Shown piece by piece: positions 1 to 8,638 of a DNA stretch of 64,000 nucleotides. How positions within the stretch are numbered: the stretch's first letter is position 1; every line of letters starts with the position of its first letter. Where the stretch lies: contig NZ_CP049780.1 in NCBI RefSeq assembly GCF_011193355.1, positions 2,844,169-2,908,168 on the forward strand, read 5' to 3'. The notes below the pieces were generated by a model. That model was not told where the DNA came from, did no database searches, and was given only the letters and a program-made list of their open reading frames with translations. The translations under genes and the position numbers were made by a program. The stretch is from Streptomyces sp. JB150. Lineage in GTDB: Bacteria; Actinomycetota; Actinomycetes; Streptomycetales; Streptomycetaceae.

Positions 1-816
1 CTTCACCGGCCGCACCGGCGGCACCACGGCCTCGGGGACACCCGCCAGGCGCCCGCTGAGGCTGCCGGCGGCGAGCACCACCTGCCCGGCGGCCAGCGCG
101 GTGCCGTCGGCGGTGACCACGCCCGTGGCGCGGTCCCGTACGACGGTGAGCCGCTCCGCGCGGACCCGGTGGAACACCACCCCGGAGCGCTCGCAGGCGG
201 CGACCAGGGCGGCCGCGAGCCGCCGCGGGTCGATCTGGTGGTCGCCGTCGACCCGCAGGCCCCCGCGCACGCCGGGCGCGAGCATCGGCTCCAGGCGCCG
301 GCACTCGCGCCCCGACAGCCACTCGGAGTCGAGCCCGGACTCGCGTTGCAGGGTGTGCAGTTCGCGCAGGTGGGCGCGGTCGTCGGCGTCCAGCGCGACG
401 GCGAGCGTGCCGCACTGGCGGTAGCCGAGGTCGTGGCCGGTGAGGTCGGTCAGCTCGGCCGCGAACTCCGGGTAGCGGCGGGCCGAGGCCAGATTCAGGC
501 CGAGCAGGGTCTGCTCGCCGTAGTGGAGTTCGGTGACGGCGGCCAGCATCCCGGCCGCCACCTGGGCGGCCCCGCCGCCCGGCTCCGGGTCGAGCACCGC
601 CGTGGCGAACCCGCGCTGCGCGGCTCGCCAGGCCGTGACCAGACCGATGATCCCGCCGCCGACGACCAGGACGTCGGGGGCCGCGGGTGAGGTGACGTCG
701 GTGGTGACCTCGGGGGCGGTGCCGGAGGTGACCTCAGGGCTGACATCGGAGACCTCAGGGGTGATGTCAGGGCTGACATCGGAGGTGACGTCGGATGTGT
801 CGGACGTACGCGACAT
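1..816 (-). CDS. thiO: glycine oxidase ThiO, C-terminus cut by window edge
   Basis: FAD-dependent glycine oxidase that makes the dehydroglycine used in thiazole synthesis for thiamine. The 272 visible codons run off the left edge without a stop. The dinucleotide-binding motif GGGIIGL lies near residues 53-59 and is followed by the family-typical GMLAAVTE. The ATG at 816 sits about 10 bases after a GGAGGGG ribosome-binding site directly below a TPP riboswitch, which fixes both the start and the pathway. The first ~45 residues are an unusual Ser/Thr/Val/Asp/Pro repeat (DVTSDVSPDITPEV-like) encoded by near-repeat DNA; most ThiO proteins start almost at the FAD motif, so this is a lineage-specific extension. 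Confidence 0.9.
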   Translation of the reverse strand, partial: MSRTSDTSDVTSDVSPDITPEVSDVSPEVTSGTAPEVTTDVTSPAAPDVLVVGGGIIGLVTAWRAAQRGFATAVLDPEPGGGAAQVAAGMLAAVTELHYGEQTLLGLNLASARRYPEFAAELTDLTGHDLGYRQCGTLAVALDADDRAHLRELHTLQRESGLDSEWLSGRECRRLEPMLAPGVRGGLRVDGDHQIDPRRLAAALVAACERSGVVFHRVRAERLTVVRDRATGVVTADGTALAAGQVVLAAGSLSGRLAGVPEAVVPPVRPVK

Positions 817-825
817 GGGCGTCCA

Positions 826-920
826 GCCCCTCCCTTCGCCGGCATGACCCGGATCAGGTTCGTACGGTCGGAGGCCGCCAGCCTCCCTCTCAGCCCGGTG
901 CGTCCGGGCTCCCGCGAGTG
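826..920 (-). promoter_or_regulatory. TPP riboswitch (thi element)
   Basis: On the minus strand the two hallmark segments of the thiamine pyrophosphate aptamer are present in order: CTGAGAGG after a GC-rich stem, then ACCTGATCCGGGTCATGCCG. The 3' end lies about 10 bases from the thiO start and abuts or includes its GGAGGGG ribosome-binding site. This suggests translational repression when TPP is bound. Confidence 0.95.
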
Positions 921-977
921 CTTTACGTTGGCCACCCTAGCCCGACGCCGTAAGTCTCAGTAAGGGAGCCTCCGCCC

Positions 978-1328
978 GTGGCCCGCAGCCTCGACGGTCT
1001 CGTCCTCGCCCCCGTCGCCGACCAGGCCCCCGGCCAGGTGGGCACGGGCACCCGGTTCCGCTACCACGAACGGGACGGCGAGATCTGGGCCGAGTACGAG
1101 GGCGGCGACATCGCGCGCGGGTACCTGGTGGGTACCCGCCGGGGCGACCGGCTGGACTTCCGGTACGTCCAGCTGCGGCACGACGGGACGACGGCCTGCG
1201 GGCACTGCGTGTCGCGCGTGGTGGAGCTGCCCGACGGGCGGGTGCGGCTGGAGGAGACCTGGGAGTGGGAGTCCCGGGAGGGCAGCGGGACCAGCGTTGT
1301 GGAGCAGGTCACCACGCGGGAGCGGTGA
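978..1328 (+). CDS. conserved hypothetical protein, 116 aa
   Basis: Small soluble protein starting at GTG 978, transcribed away from the thiO riboswitch. The body looks like a compact beta-rich fold (GTRFRYHERDGEIWAEYEGG, then YLVGTRRGDRLDFRY and an ending ETWEWESREG). Repeated beta strands with Tyr/Trp and Asp-Gly turns resemble lipocalin-like small actinobacterial proteins. I do not recognise a catalytic motif. Similar proteins are sometimes labelled N-acetylglutamate synthase in databases, but nothing here resembles a GNAT fold and I would not carry that name over. Confidence 0.8.
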   Translation: MARSLDGLVLAPVADQAPGQVGTGTRFRYHERDGEIWAEYEGGDIARGYLVGTRRGDRLDFRYVQLRHDGTTACGHCVSRVVELPDGRVRLEETWEWESREGSGTSVVEQVTTRER

Positions 1329-1372
1329 CTGACGAAGCGTCAGGTGTCTAGGGTGACGACTATGGTGATCAG

Positions 1373-2659
1373 GTGAGCGAGCAGACGCAGGAGCGGGGGA
1401 CGCGGGCAGTGCTGTCGCGGGCGGGGGAGGCTCCGGAACGGGAGGCGTCCGCGCCGCGGCGGGTGGTCGTGGCGGGCGCCGGCATGGCCGGGGTGCAGAC
1501 CGCGGTCGCCCTGCGGGAGCAGGGGTTTTCCGGCACGGTGACGCTGATCGGCGCGGAACCCCACCAGCCGTACGACCGGCCCCCGCTGTCCAAGGCCGTC
1601 CTGCTCGGCACGGCCGAGGGCTCCGCCTTCGACGTCGACTTCGAGGCGCTCGGCATCGACCTCCACCTCGGCCGCGAGGTGCGCGGGGTGCGCCCCGCCG
1701 ACCACCAGCTGGACACCGAGGCCGGGCCCGTGCCGTACGACGTCCTGGTGGTCGCCACCGGCGCCGAACCGGTCCGGCTGCCGGGCGCCGAGGGCGTGCC
1801 GGGGGTGCATCTGCTGCGCACCCTGGACGACGCCGAACGGCTGCGGCCGGTGCTCGGCCGGCAGCACGACATCGTGGTCGTCGGCGCGGGCTGGATCGGC
1901 GCGGAGTTCGCCACCGCCGCGCGGGAGGCGGGCTGCGCGGTCACCGTCGTGGAGGCCGCGGACCATCCCCTGGCGGGCGCGCTGCCCGCCGAGGTCGCGG
2001 CGCCGATGGCCGCCTGGTACGCCGACGCCGGGGCGGACCTGCGCACGCGCACGCGCGTGGCGGGCGTCGAGCCCGGCGCGGTGCTCCTCGACGACGGGAC
2101 GCGGCTGCCCGCCGGGGCCGTGGTCGTCGGCATCGGCGCCCGCCCCGCCACCGCCTGGCTGGCGGGCTCCGGCATCGAGCTGGGGGCCCGGGGCGAGGTC
2201 GTGGCGGACGCCGGTCTGCGCACCTCCGCCCCGGACGTCTACGCCGTCGGCGACTGCGCGTCCTTCCCCTCCGCGCGGTACGGCGAGCGCCTGCTCGTCC
2301 ACCACTGGGACAACGCCCTCCAGGGCCCCCGCACGGTCGCCGCGAACATCCTCGGCGCGGCCACGGGGGAACCCACCGCGGTCTACGACCCGGTCCCGTA
2401 CTTCTGGTCCGAGCAGTTCGGCCGCTTCGTCCAGTACGCCGGCCACCACGCCTCCGCCGACACCCTGCTCTGGCGCGGGGACCCGTCCGGACCCGCCTGG
2501 ACGGTCTGCTGGCTCCGTGACCACCGCCTGGTCGCCCTGCTGGCGGTGGGCCGCCCCCGCGACCTGGCCCAGGGCCGCCGCCTGATCGAGTCCGCCACCC
2601 CCATGGACCCCCGCCTCCTCACCGACCCGAGCCGGCCGCTGAAGTCCGCGACGGCGTGA
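1373..2659 (+). CDS. FAD-dependent NAD(P)H oxidoreductase, ferredoxin/rubredoxin reductase type
   Basis: Two-dinucleotide-binding-domain flavoprotein of 428 aa. The FAD motif GAGMAG is at residues 35-40, the flavin-contact segment PYDRPPLSK at 66-74, and a second Rossmann motif GAGWIG at 171-176 binds NAD(P)H. The FAD-closing segment YAVGDCA follows, and a C-terminal reductase domain contains the HHWDNA signature. No CxxC redox pair is visible, so it fits the ferredoxin reductase subgroup that passes electrons to a ferredoxin or P450 partner rather than a thioredoxin reductase. No ferredoxin gene is adjacent. GTG start at 1373. Confidence 0.88.
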   Translation: MSEQTQERGTRAVLSRAGEAPEREASAPRRVVVAGAGMAGVQTAVALREQGFSGTVTLIGAEPHQPYDRPPLSKAVLLGTAEGSAFDVDFEALGIDLHLGREVRGVRPADHQLDTEAGPVPYDVLVVATGAEPVRLPGAEGVPGVHLLRTLDDAERLRPVLGRQHDIVVVGAGWIGAEFATAAREAGCAVTVVEAADHPLAGALPAEVAAPMAAWYADAGADLRTRTRVAGVEPGAVLLDDGTRLPAGAVVVGIGARPATAWLAGSGIELGARGEVVADAGLRTSAPDVYAVGDCASFPSARYGERLLVHHWDNALQGPRTVAANILGAATGEPTAVYDPVPYFWSEQFGRFVQYAGHHASADTLLWRGDPSGPAWTVCWLRDHRLVALLAVGRPRDLAQGRRLIESATPMDPRLLTDPSRPLKSATA

Positions 2660-2782
2660 CCCGCGCCCCGCGCTGCCGTCCGGTGACATCCGGCACCCGT
2701 GCGGGTCTGCCGCACACTCCGTCGGCCCTGCCGCGGGTGCCCTGGGTACCGAGTGTCAGTGCGGGATGGCAGGCTTGGTGAC

Positions 2783-3148
2783 GTGACCGAGATTGACGCA
2801 AAGATCGATGCTCTCGTCCCCGCCTGGCTCACCCTCCCCGACATCGCCGAAAAGCTCGGCGTCGAGGTGACGCGTGTGCGGCAGCTGGTCAAGGACGGCC
2901 AGCTCATCGCCGTACGCCGTGGTGAGAACCGCGCGCTGCACGTCCCCGCCGCCTTCATCGACGGGGACAAGGTCGTCAAGGGCCTGTCCGGGACCCTGAC
3001 GCTGCTGCGGGACGACGGCTTCACGGACGAAGAGATGCTGGAGTGGCTCTTCACCCCCGATGACAGCCTGCCCGGCACCCCCGCGCAGGCCCTCAGCGAG
3101 AATCGCGGCACGGAGGTGAAGCGCCGGGCCCAGGCGCTCGCCGTCTGA
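2783..3148 (+). CDS. Rv2175c-family DNA-binding protein
   Basis: Protein of 121 aa related to the mycobacterial DNA-binding protein Rv2175c, a Ser/Thr-kinase substrate. The N-terminal winged helix-turn-helix is visible as [19 protein letters not shown] with a wing [18 protein letters not shown], followed by the family C-terminal part ([19 protein letters not shown]). I chose GTG 2783, which gives [16 protein letters not shown] longer in-frame ATG at 2699 would add an atypical Arg/Cys-rich leader that looks untranslated. It stands alone between the oxidoreductase and thiE. Confidence 0.88.
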   Translation: MTEIDAKIDALVPAWLTLPDIAEKLGVEVTRVRQLVKDGQLIAVRRGENRALHVPAAFIDGDKVVKGLSGTLTLLRDDGFTDEEMLEWLFTPDDSLPGTPAQALSENRGTEVKRRAQALAV

Positions 3149-3270
3149 TCCGAGCACACCGAACGAAGAACGCTGACCGACCGTCCGGAGTACGGGCCGC
3201 GGCGCGCACGGGGCCACGCCGTGGTTCACCGCAGCCCGCGGCCCGTACGCCACCGACAACGGGGGGACCC

Positions 3271-3930
3271 ATGCCCGACACCGCCACCACCGCACGCGCC
3301 CGCCTCGCCGACGCCCGGCTCTACCTGTGCACGGACGCCCGCAAGCGCCAGGGCGACCTGCCCGAGTTCCTGGACGCGGTGCTGGCCGGCGGTGTCGACA
3401 TCGTGCAGCTGCGCGACAAGGGCATGGAGGCGGCCGAGGAGCTGGAGCACCTGGCGGTCTTCGCCGACGCCTGCGCCCGGCACGGCAAGCTCCTCGCGGT
3501 CAACGACCGCGCGGACGTCGCCCACGCCGCCCGCGCGGACGTCCTCCACCTCGGACAGGGCGACCTCCCGGTCCCCGCGGCCCGCGCCATCCTCGGCGCC
3601 GACGTCCTCATAGGCCGCTCCACGCACGCCGAGTCCGAGGCGGCCGCCGCCGCCGTCCAGGACGGCGTGGACTACTTCTGCACGGGCCCCTGCTGGCCCA
3701 CCCCCACCAAGCCCGGCCGCCACGCCCCCGGCCTCGGCCTGGTGCGGTACACCGCCGCCCTGGGCACCGACCGTCCCTGGTTCGCCATCGGCGGCATCGA
3801 CCTCGCCAACCTGGACCAGGTCCTGGACGCGGGCGCCCGCCGGGTGGTCGTGGTCCGCGCGATCACCGAGGCGGACGACCCGGGCGCCGCGGCGGCGGAG
3901 CTGGCCAAGCGGCTGCGGGATACTCCGTAG
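3271..3930 (+). CDS. thiE: thiamine phosphate synthase
   Basis: Couples HMP pyrophosphate with thiazole phosphate to form thiamine phosphate. The 219 aa TIM-barrel shows the family order: QLRDKGM early in the barrel, [19 protein letters not shown] with the substrate-binding Asp residues, the phosphate loop GRSTHAE, and the carboxylate/PPi loop [13 protein letters not shown]. Near the end is the FAIGGID glycine-rich phosphate site. Start ATG 3271 follows a GGGGG-rich ribosome-binding region. It has no visible riboswitch of its own; the TPP element in this window serves the divergent thiO side. Confidence 0.95.
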   Translation: MPDTATTARARLADARLYLCTDARKRQGDLPEFLDAVLAGGVDIVQLRDKGMEAAEELEHLAVFADACARHGKLLAVNDRADVAHAARADVLHLGQGDLPVPAARAILGADVLIGRSTHAESEAAAAAVQDGVDYFCTGPCWPTPTKPGRHAPGLGLVRYTAALGTDRPWFAIGGIDLANLDQVLDAGARRVVVVRAITEADDPGAAAAELAKRLRDTP

Positions 3931-3940
3931 GAGCGGTTTT

Positions 3941-4012
3941 CCGCCACCGCGCCGGCCGGTCGGTCCGCCACCGCGCCGGCCGGTCGGTCCGCCACCGCGC
4001 CGGCCGGTCTGT
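3941..4012 (+). repeat. three tandem 24-bp repeats
   Basis: Three consecutive 24-base units beginning CCGCCACCGCGCCGGCCGGT at 3941, 3965 and 3989. The third differs by one base near its end, and a shortened fragment follows. They lie in the thiE-metF gap and each unit contains the palindrome GCCGGC. No coding role is apparent. Confidence 0.9.
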
Positions 4013-4109
4013 CCGCCGGTCTGTCCAAGGGGTGGACAACAAAGCGACGAATCGGGCAAATTCTCCGGCTCCGGTTGGGTGACCCCCGCCCCCTGGCTAA
4101 CCTGCCCGT

Positions 4110-5033
4110 ATGGCCCTCGGCACCGCATCCACCAGGTCGGACCACGCCCCGACCGTGCGCGACATGCTCGCGACCGGCAAGACGACGTACTCGTTCGAGT
4201 TCTACGCCCCGAAGACCCCGAAGGGCGAGCGGATGCTGTGGAACGCGCTGCGCCGGGTCGAGGCCGTGGCGCCGGACTTCGTCTCCGTGACCTACGGCGC
4301 CGGCGGCTCCACCCGCGCGGGCACCGTCAAGGCGACCGAGGCCATCGCCTCGGACACCACCCTCACCCCCATCGCCCACCTCACCGCCGTCGACCACTCG
4401 GTGGCCGACCTCCGCAACATCATCGGGCAGTACGCCGACGCCGGGATCCGCAACATGCTCGCGCTGCGCGGCGACCCGCCCGGCGACCCGATGGGCGAGT
4501 GGGTGCGGCACCCCGAGGGCCTCACCTACGCCGCCGAGCTGGTCGAACTGATCAAGAACTCGGGCGACTTCTGCGTCGGCGTCGCGGCCTTCCCCGCGAT
4601 GCACCCGCGCTCCACCGACTGGGACACCGACGTCCGCCACTTCGTCGACAAGTGCCGCGCGGGCGCCGACTATGCCATCACTCAGATGTTCTTCCACCCC
4701 GAGGACTATCTGCGGCTGCGCGACCGGGTCAGCGCGGCCGGCTGCGACACGCCGATCATCCCCGAGGTCATGCCCATCGCCAGCGTCAAGACGCTGGAGC
4801 GGATCCCGTCCCTGACCAACGCCGCCTTCCCGGCCGCGCTGAAAGAGCGGATCCTCACAGCGAAAGACAATCCCGCCGCTGTACGCTCCATTGGCATCGA
4901 CTTCGCCACGGAGTTCTGCGCTCGGCTGCTGGCCGAGGGAGTGCCCGGACTGCACTTCATCACGCTCAACAACTCCACGGCGACACTGGAAATCTACGAG
5001 AATCTCGGCCTGCACCACCCGCCGCAGGCCTAG
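4110..5033 (+). CDS. metF: methylenetetrahydrofolate reductase
   Basis: Reduces 5,10-methylenetetrahydrofolate to 5-methyltetrahydrofolate for methionine synthesis. The 307 aa FAD-binding TIM barrel has the family N-terminal [15 protein letters not shown] with the catalytic Glu. It continues with [13 protein letters not shown], the central [13 protein letters not shown] loop for FAD and folate, and [10 protein letters not shown]. The length matches bacterial MetF. ATG 4110. It is followed 55 bases later by the Tyr/Gln-rich membrane protein gene, with which it may be co-transcribed. Confidence 0.95.
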   Translation: MALGTASTRSDHAPTVRDMLATGKTTYSFEFYAPKTPKGERMLWNALRRVEAVAPDFVSVTYGAGGSTRAGTVKATEAIASDTTLTPIAHLTAVDHSVADLRNIIGQYADAGIRNMLALRGDPPGDPMGEWVRHPEGLTYAAELVELIKNSGDFCVGVAAFPAMHPRSTDWDTDVRHFVDKCRAGADYAITQMFFHPEDYLRLRDRVSAAGCDTPIIPEVMPIASVKTLERIPSLTNAAFPAALKERILTAKDNPAAVRSIGIDFATEFCARLLAEGVPGLHFITLNNSTATLEIYENLGLHHPPQA

Positions 5034-5088
5034 ACCGGTCGCACAGTCGTACGACACACTGCGTAGCGGCCACTGGAGAGGGGCGTAC

Positions 5089-5979
5089 ATGGGCTGGACG
5101 GTCCTCTACATCGCGTTCGGCATCGTCGCGCTGTGGCTGCTCGGCGAAGTGCTGCTGCAGTACAAGGCACGGCTTCGCTGGCGGCTGCTGGCGTTCGTCG
5201 GCTTCCTCGGTGTCGTCGTCGGTGTACTGATCCCGTCCGTCGTCGTGATCGGACTGGGTGCCGCCGCGTTCGCGGTCGGGCAGACCTACGTCACGCTGTC
5301 GTTCCGCCGCGGCTTCGCGGCCGGCTGGGCGGTCACCTCCCGCCCGGTCCTCGGCGGCGGCAAGCGCAACCGCCGGGACCGCCAGGACCCCACCCTGGAG
5401 GTGTCCGACCTCCAGGCGGGCGAGTACGCGGACAGCACGCAGCGTGACGACAGCGGGTCCTACGGCGACGACGCGGACCGCGACGACGTGTTCACCCCCG
5501 CCCGCCCCGCCGCCGCCCCCAGCGCCGCCGAGACCACCGCCGTCTACGAGCCGCAGCCGCTGCCCGACGAGACCGGCTCCTACGGTGTGTACGCCCAGGA
5601 CCAGTACGCGGCCACCGCGCAGACCGCCGACCAGGGCTACGGCTACGACGGCTACGCCGCCTACCCGCAGCAGTACGGTTACGACACCACCGGCCAGCAG
5701 CAGTACGCCGCCTACTCCGACCCGTACATCGGCACCCAGACCTACAGCGGCGCCGCGTACGACCCGGCCTACGACACGCAGTACGGCCAGCAGGTCTACG
5801 GCCAGGACCAGTACGCCGGCGGCCACGGGGGCGAGACCTCGCCCGGCGGGGTGTGGGTCCCGCAGCAGCGCACCACCGACGACCCGCTGGGCGGCGAGCT
5901 GCCGCCGGAGCAGCCGTACGGCTACCCCGGCGACGGCCAGGCGCAGGGTCAGGGCTACGACGAGCGGTACCGCTTCTGA
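5089..5979 (+). CDS. membrane protein with Tyr/Gln-rich disordered tail
   Basis: Protein of 296 aa. The first ~85 residues hold two or three hydrophobic helices (WTVLYIAFGIVALWLLGEVLL and AFVGFLGVVVGVLIPSVVVI). After a basic linker (GGGKRNRRDRQD) come about 190 residues of low-complexity, acidic, Tyr/Gln/Gly/Asp-rich sequence with repeated QQYGYD, QQYAAY and GQDQYA words. The tail has prion-like composition and is presumably cytoplasmic and disordered. ATG 5089 follows a GAGAGGGG ribosome-binding site. The function is unknown; similar tails in actinobacterial membrane proteins are linked to scaffolding, which here is only a guess. Confidence 0.8.
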   Translation: MGWTVLYIAFGIVALWLLGEVLLQYKARLRWRLLAFVGFLGVVVGVLIPSVVVIGLGAAAFAVGQTYVTLSFRRGFAAGWAVTSRPVLGGGKRNRRDRQDPTLEVSDLQAGEYADSTQRDDSGSYGDDADRDDVFTPARPAAAPSAAETTAVYEPQPLPDETGSYGVYAQDQYAATAQTADQGYGYDGYAAYPQQYGYDTTGQQQYAAYSDPYIGTQTYSGAAYDPAYDTQYGQQVYGQDQYAGGHGGETSPGGVWVPQQRTTDDPLGGELPPEQPYGYPGDGQAQGQGYDERYRF

Positions 5980-6027
5980 GTGACGTGCCGCGCGGGACTC
6001 ACCGCGCGGCTCCGGTCCGCCGCGGGC

Positions 6028-7527
6028 TCACTGCGAGCCGCGGAAACCCGGCCCCTCCACGATCAGACCGGCGACCAGCGCGCCCGACATCCCCGCGTGC
6101 GGCAGTCCGCCGCCCGGGTGGGACCAGCCGCCCACGGTGAACAGCCCCGCCACGCCCGTGGGGTTTCCCGGATGCAGCAGCCGCCCCCCGTCCGCGGCCA
6201 GCGCCGGCGCCGGGACGGCCCCGTCCGCCGCGCCGGTCGCCTCGGCGATGTCGGCCGGAGTGCACAGCTCGTGCCACAGCAGCCGCTCGCGCAGGTCGGG
6301 CACGGCCCGCTCGGCGGCCGCGATCATGCGCTCCGCGTGCCGCCGCAGCTCCTCCCCGGCGGCACCCGCCGGGACGGCGGCCGTCAGGGTGACCGCCTCG
6401 TGGTCCGCGTCCGGGACCAGCTCCGGGTCGTCCGGGCGCAACACGGTGACCGTCGGCTCGGCCGCCGACCCCGGCCCGCCGTCGAACACGTGGACCGGCT
6501 CGGCGTCCCGGTCCCGCGGATGCACGACCGTCCGGTGCGCCGTCCCCTGCGGCCGGGCGCCGCGCAGCGCCAGCAGCACCGTCAGCCGGCTGGGCAGTCC
6601 GCGCCGGGCCGGCACCTCGCCCGCGCGCCGCACCGGCAGGTTCCCGGCGACCCGGTCCAGCGTGCCCGGGTCGACCCCGGCGACCACGAAGTCCGCCTCC
6701 GCGACCGCGCCGCCGGCCAGCTCCACGCCCACCGCGCGGCCGTCCTTCTCCAGCACCCGCGCGACCTGCGCGCCGAAGTGGAACTCGACCCGGCGGGCGA
6801 GGCAGCGGTCGTACACCGCGCGGGCCAGCTCGCGCAGACCGCCGCGGACGTACCAGGTGCCGAAGGCGTGCTCCATGTACGGCAGCACCGCCGCGCTCGC
6901 CGGGGTAACGCGCGGGTCCAGCCCGTAGGCCAGGGCGTGGCTGTCCAGCAGGGCGGCCAGGCGGGGGTCGCGCAGCTCCCAGGCGCCGATCTCGGCGAGC
7001 GTGCCGGCCCGGCGGGTGCGCAGCAACCGCCTGTGGGGGACCGCCGGATACGGCTCCTTCTCCGCCAGCACCTGCCAGTTCGGCCACAACGGCTCCTCCA
7101 GGAGCGGTCGGCGGGTGCGGTCCCACGCCTCGCGGGCCCGCACCAGGAAGTCGCCCCAGCGGTCACCCGCGCCCGCGCCGAGCGCCTCGTCCAGCGCGGC
7201 GACCACGCCCGCGCGGGAGGCGTTCGGCAACCAGACCGCCGTGCCGTCCGGGAAGACATGGCGCGCCGAGGGGTCCACCTGGACCAGCCCGACACACTCC
7301 TCCAGCGGCTCCTTGCCGGTCTTGACGAACAGATCGCGGTAGACCGCGGGCAGGGGCAGCAGCCCCGGTCCCGTGTCGAAGCGGAAGCCGTCGCGCTCCC
7401 GCCGGCGCAGCGCGCCGCCGTACGTGTCCGTCCGCTCGTACACCGCCACCCGGTGGCCCGCGACGGCCAGCCGGGCGGCGGCCGCCATCGCGCCCATCCC
7501 GGCGCCGATCACCGCAATCCGTGCCAT
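6028..7527 (-). CDS. phytoene desaturase-like FAD-dependent oxidoreductase
   Basis: CrtI/phytoene dehydrogenase-family flavoprotein of 499 aa. The N-terminal FAD motif is IAVIGAGMGAMAAAARLA, followed by the E-R ribose-binding pair (AVYERTDTYGGAL). The C-terminal family signature GLFTVGGWSHPGGGLPHAGM is intact. I start at ATG 7527 (MARIAVIG); a longer in-frame start at 7551 adds only eight residues. Such proteins desaturate carotenoids or related polyenes, but no carotenoid synthase or cyclase lies nearby, so the substrate is unknown. Confidence 0.87.
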   Translation of the reverse strand: MARIAVIGAGMGAMAAAARLAVAGHRVAVYERTDTYGGALRRRERDGFRFDTGPGLLPLPAVYRDLFVKTGKEPLEECVGLVQVDPSARHVFPDGTAVWLPNASRAGVVAALDEALGAGAGDRWGDFLVRAREAWDRTRRPLLEEPLWPNWQVLAEKEPYPAVPHRRLLRTRRAGTLAEIGAWELRDPRLAALLDSHALAYGLDPRVTPASAAVLPYMEHAFGTWYVRGGLRELARAVYDRCLARRVEFHFGAQVARVLEKDGRAVGVELAGGAVAEADFVVAGVDPGTLDRVAGNLPVRRAGEVPARRGLPSRLTVLLALRGARPQGTAHRTVVHPRDRDAEPVHVFDGGPGSAAEPTVTVLRPDDPELVPDADHEAVTLTAAVPAGAAGEELRRHAERMIAAAERAVPDLRERLLWHELCTPADIAEATGAADGAVPAPALAADGGRLLHPGNPTGVAGLFTVGGWSHPGGGLPHAGMSGALVAGLIVEGPGFRGSQ

Positions 7528-7958
7528 GCCGGCGACTTTAGCCGCCGCCACCGCCAGTCACTCCGGCCGCACCCCCGACCGGGACCGGGGCGAGCGCGCG
7601 GGGCTGAGTATCCGTACCTAGGTGCCGAGATGAGTACGCGCGCGGATGGGGAGCGGCCCGCGCGGACGAGAGAGTGGAGGCACGGAGAAGGGGCACGGCT
7701 CCGGCACCGGCGACACGGGGCGCCGGAACGGAGCGGCCCTCGATCCGCTCCGTCCGCCGGCCCCGGTCGGCGGATGCGAGGCACGGGGGGGAACACCCGG
7801 GGGACGACCGCAACGGGCGTCCGACGGGGGAACGTACGGGGGAAACGGGGGAGTACGGGGGAACGGGGGAAACGGGGGAACCGGCAGGCGCCGGTCTGAG
7901 CAGTGGCCCGCGGGGGACGCGGCCACGCCGGACCGGCGCCTTCGCCGTTCCGCGGCGC
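7528..7958. other. intergenic region with G-run tract, no gene seen
   Basis: About 430 bases between the CrtI-like gene and the TetR gene, both on the minus strand. No reading frame with sensible composition is present on either strand. The right half is purine-rich on the plus strand and holds six GGGGG runs at 7826-7878. It must contain the promoter of the CrtI-like gene, but I cannot place -35/-10 boxes with confidence. Confidence 0.6.
7826..7878 (+). repeat. six GGGGG runs, potential G-quadruplex
   Basis: Six runs of five G separated by 3-7 bases (AAC, AAAC, AGTAC, AACGTAC) within 53 bases. This exceeds the usual four-run quadruplex rule. The repeated words GGGGGAAC and GGGGGAAAC also suggest microsatellite-like expansion. 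Confidence 0.8.
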
Positions 7959-8588
7959 TCAGCGGCGCCCGCTCACCCGCCCCTGGAGCAGCCGCGACAG
8001 CGCCGCGTGGACGTCGTCGAGGGTGCGCTCGGGCTGGAAGGACTGCCAGTCCAGGGCGGCCACCAGGACCATGCCGACCAGCGCCGCCGCGGTCAGCTGG
8101 ATGTCGATCTCCTCGGCCAGCTCGCCGTTCTCCACGCCCGCGCGGAGCACGTCCTCGACCACCGCCACCACCTGCCGGCGCACCACCATCAGGGTGGACT
8201 GCCAGGCCCGGTTGGTGCGCCACAGCTCCGCCACGTACAGCTGGGTGAAGGCGGGGTACCGGGCGATGAACCCCAGCCCCGCGCGGATCATCGCGTCCAG
8301 CGCGTCGACCCGGCTGCCGCCGCTGCGCTCGGTCTGCTCCGCCGCCTCCTTCAGCGAGGCGGTGAGCAGGCCCACCCCGTGCCGCAGCAGCTCCTCGAAG
8401 AGGACCGACTTGCTGGCGAAGTTGTAGTACACCGTGCCCTTGGCGACCCCCGCGCGTTCGGCGATCTCGTCCACCGTGGTGGCCGAGAAGCCCTGCTCGG
8501 CGATGAGGGTCACGGCCGCCTCGTAGAGCTTCTGCCGGGTGGCCTCGCGGCGGGTGCTGCCGCCCGACGGGGCGCTGCTGCTTTCCAT
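7959..8588 (-). CDS. TetR-family transcriptional repressor
   Basis: 209 aa. The N-terminal TetR helix-turn-helix spans about residues 15-62 (RQKLYEAAVTLIAEQGFSAT, then VDEIAERAGVAKGTVYYNF and SKSVLFEELL). A helical ligand/dimerisation domain follows, ending in the LDWQSFQPERTLDDV segment typical of AcrR-like regulators of drug exporters. ATG 8588 was chosen; an in-frame GTG a few codons upstream is possible. It lies 50 bases downstream of the YhgE/Pip exporter gene on the same strand and probably represses that operon through the palindrome at 11672. Confidence 0.92.
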   Translation of the reverse strand: MESSSAPSGGSTRREATRQKLYEAAVTLIAEQGFSATTVDEIAERAGVAKGTVYYNFASKSVLFEELLRHGVGLLTASLKEAAEQTERSGGSRVDALDAMIRAGLGFIARYPAFTQLYVAELWRTNRAWQSTLMVVRRQVVAVVEDVLRAGVENGELAEEIDIQLTAAALVGMVLVAALDWQSFQPERTLDDVHAALSRLLQGRVSGRR

Positions 8589-8638
8589 GGCCCTGATTGT
8601 CACAGCAACGGCCTCGTCGGACGGCACGGGAGGCGAGG

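Noticed and set aside
978..1328. N-acetylglutamate synthase
   Set aside because: No acetyl-CoA motif; the protein is a 116-aa beta-rich hypothetical.
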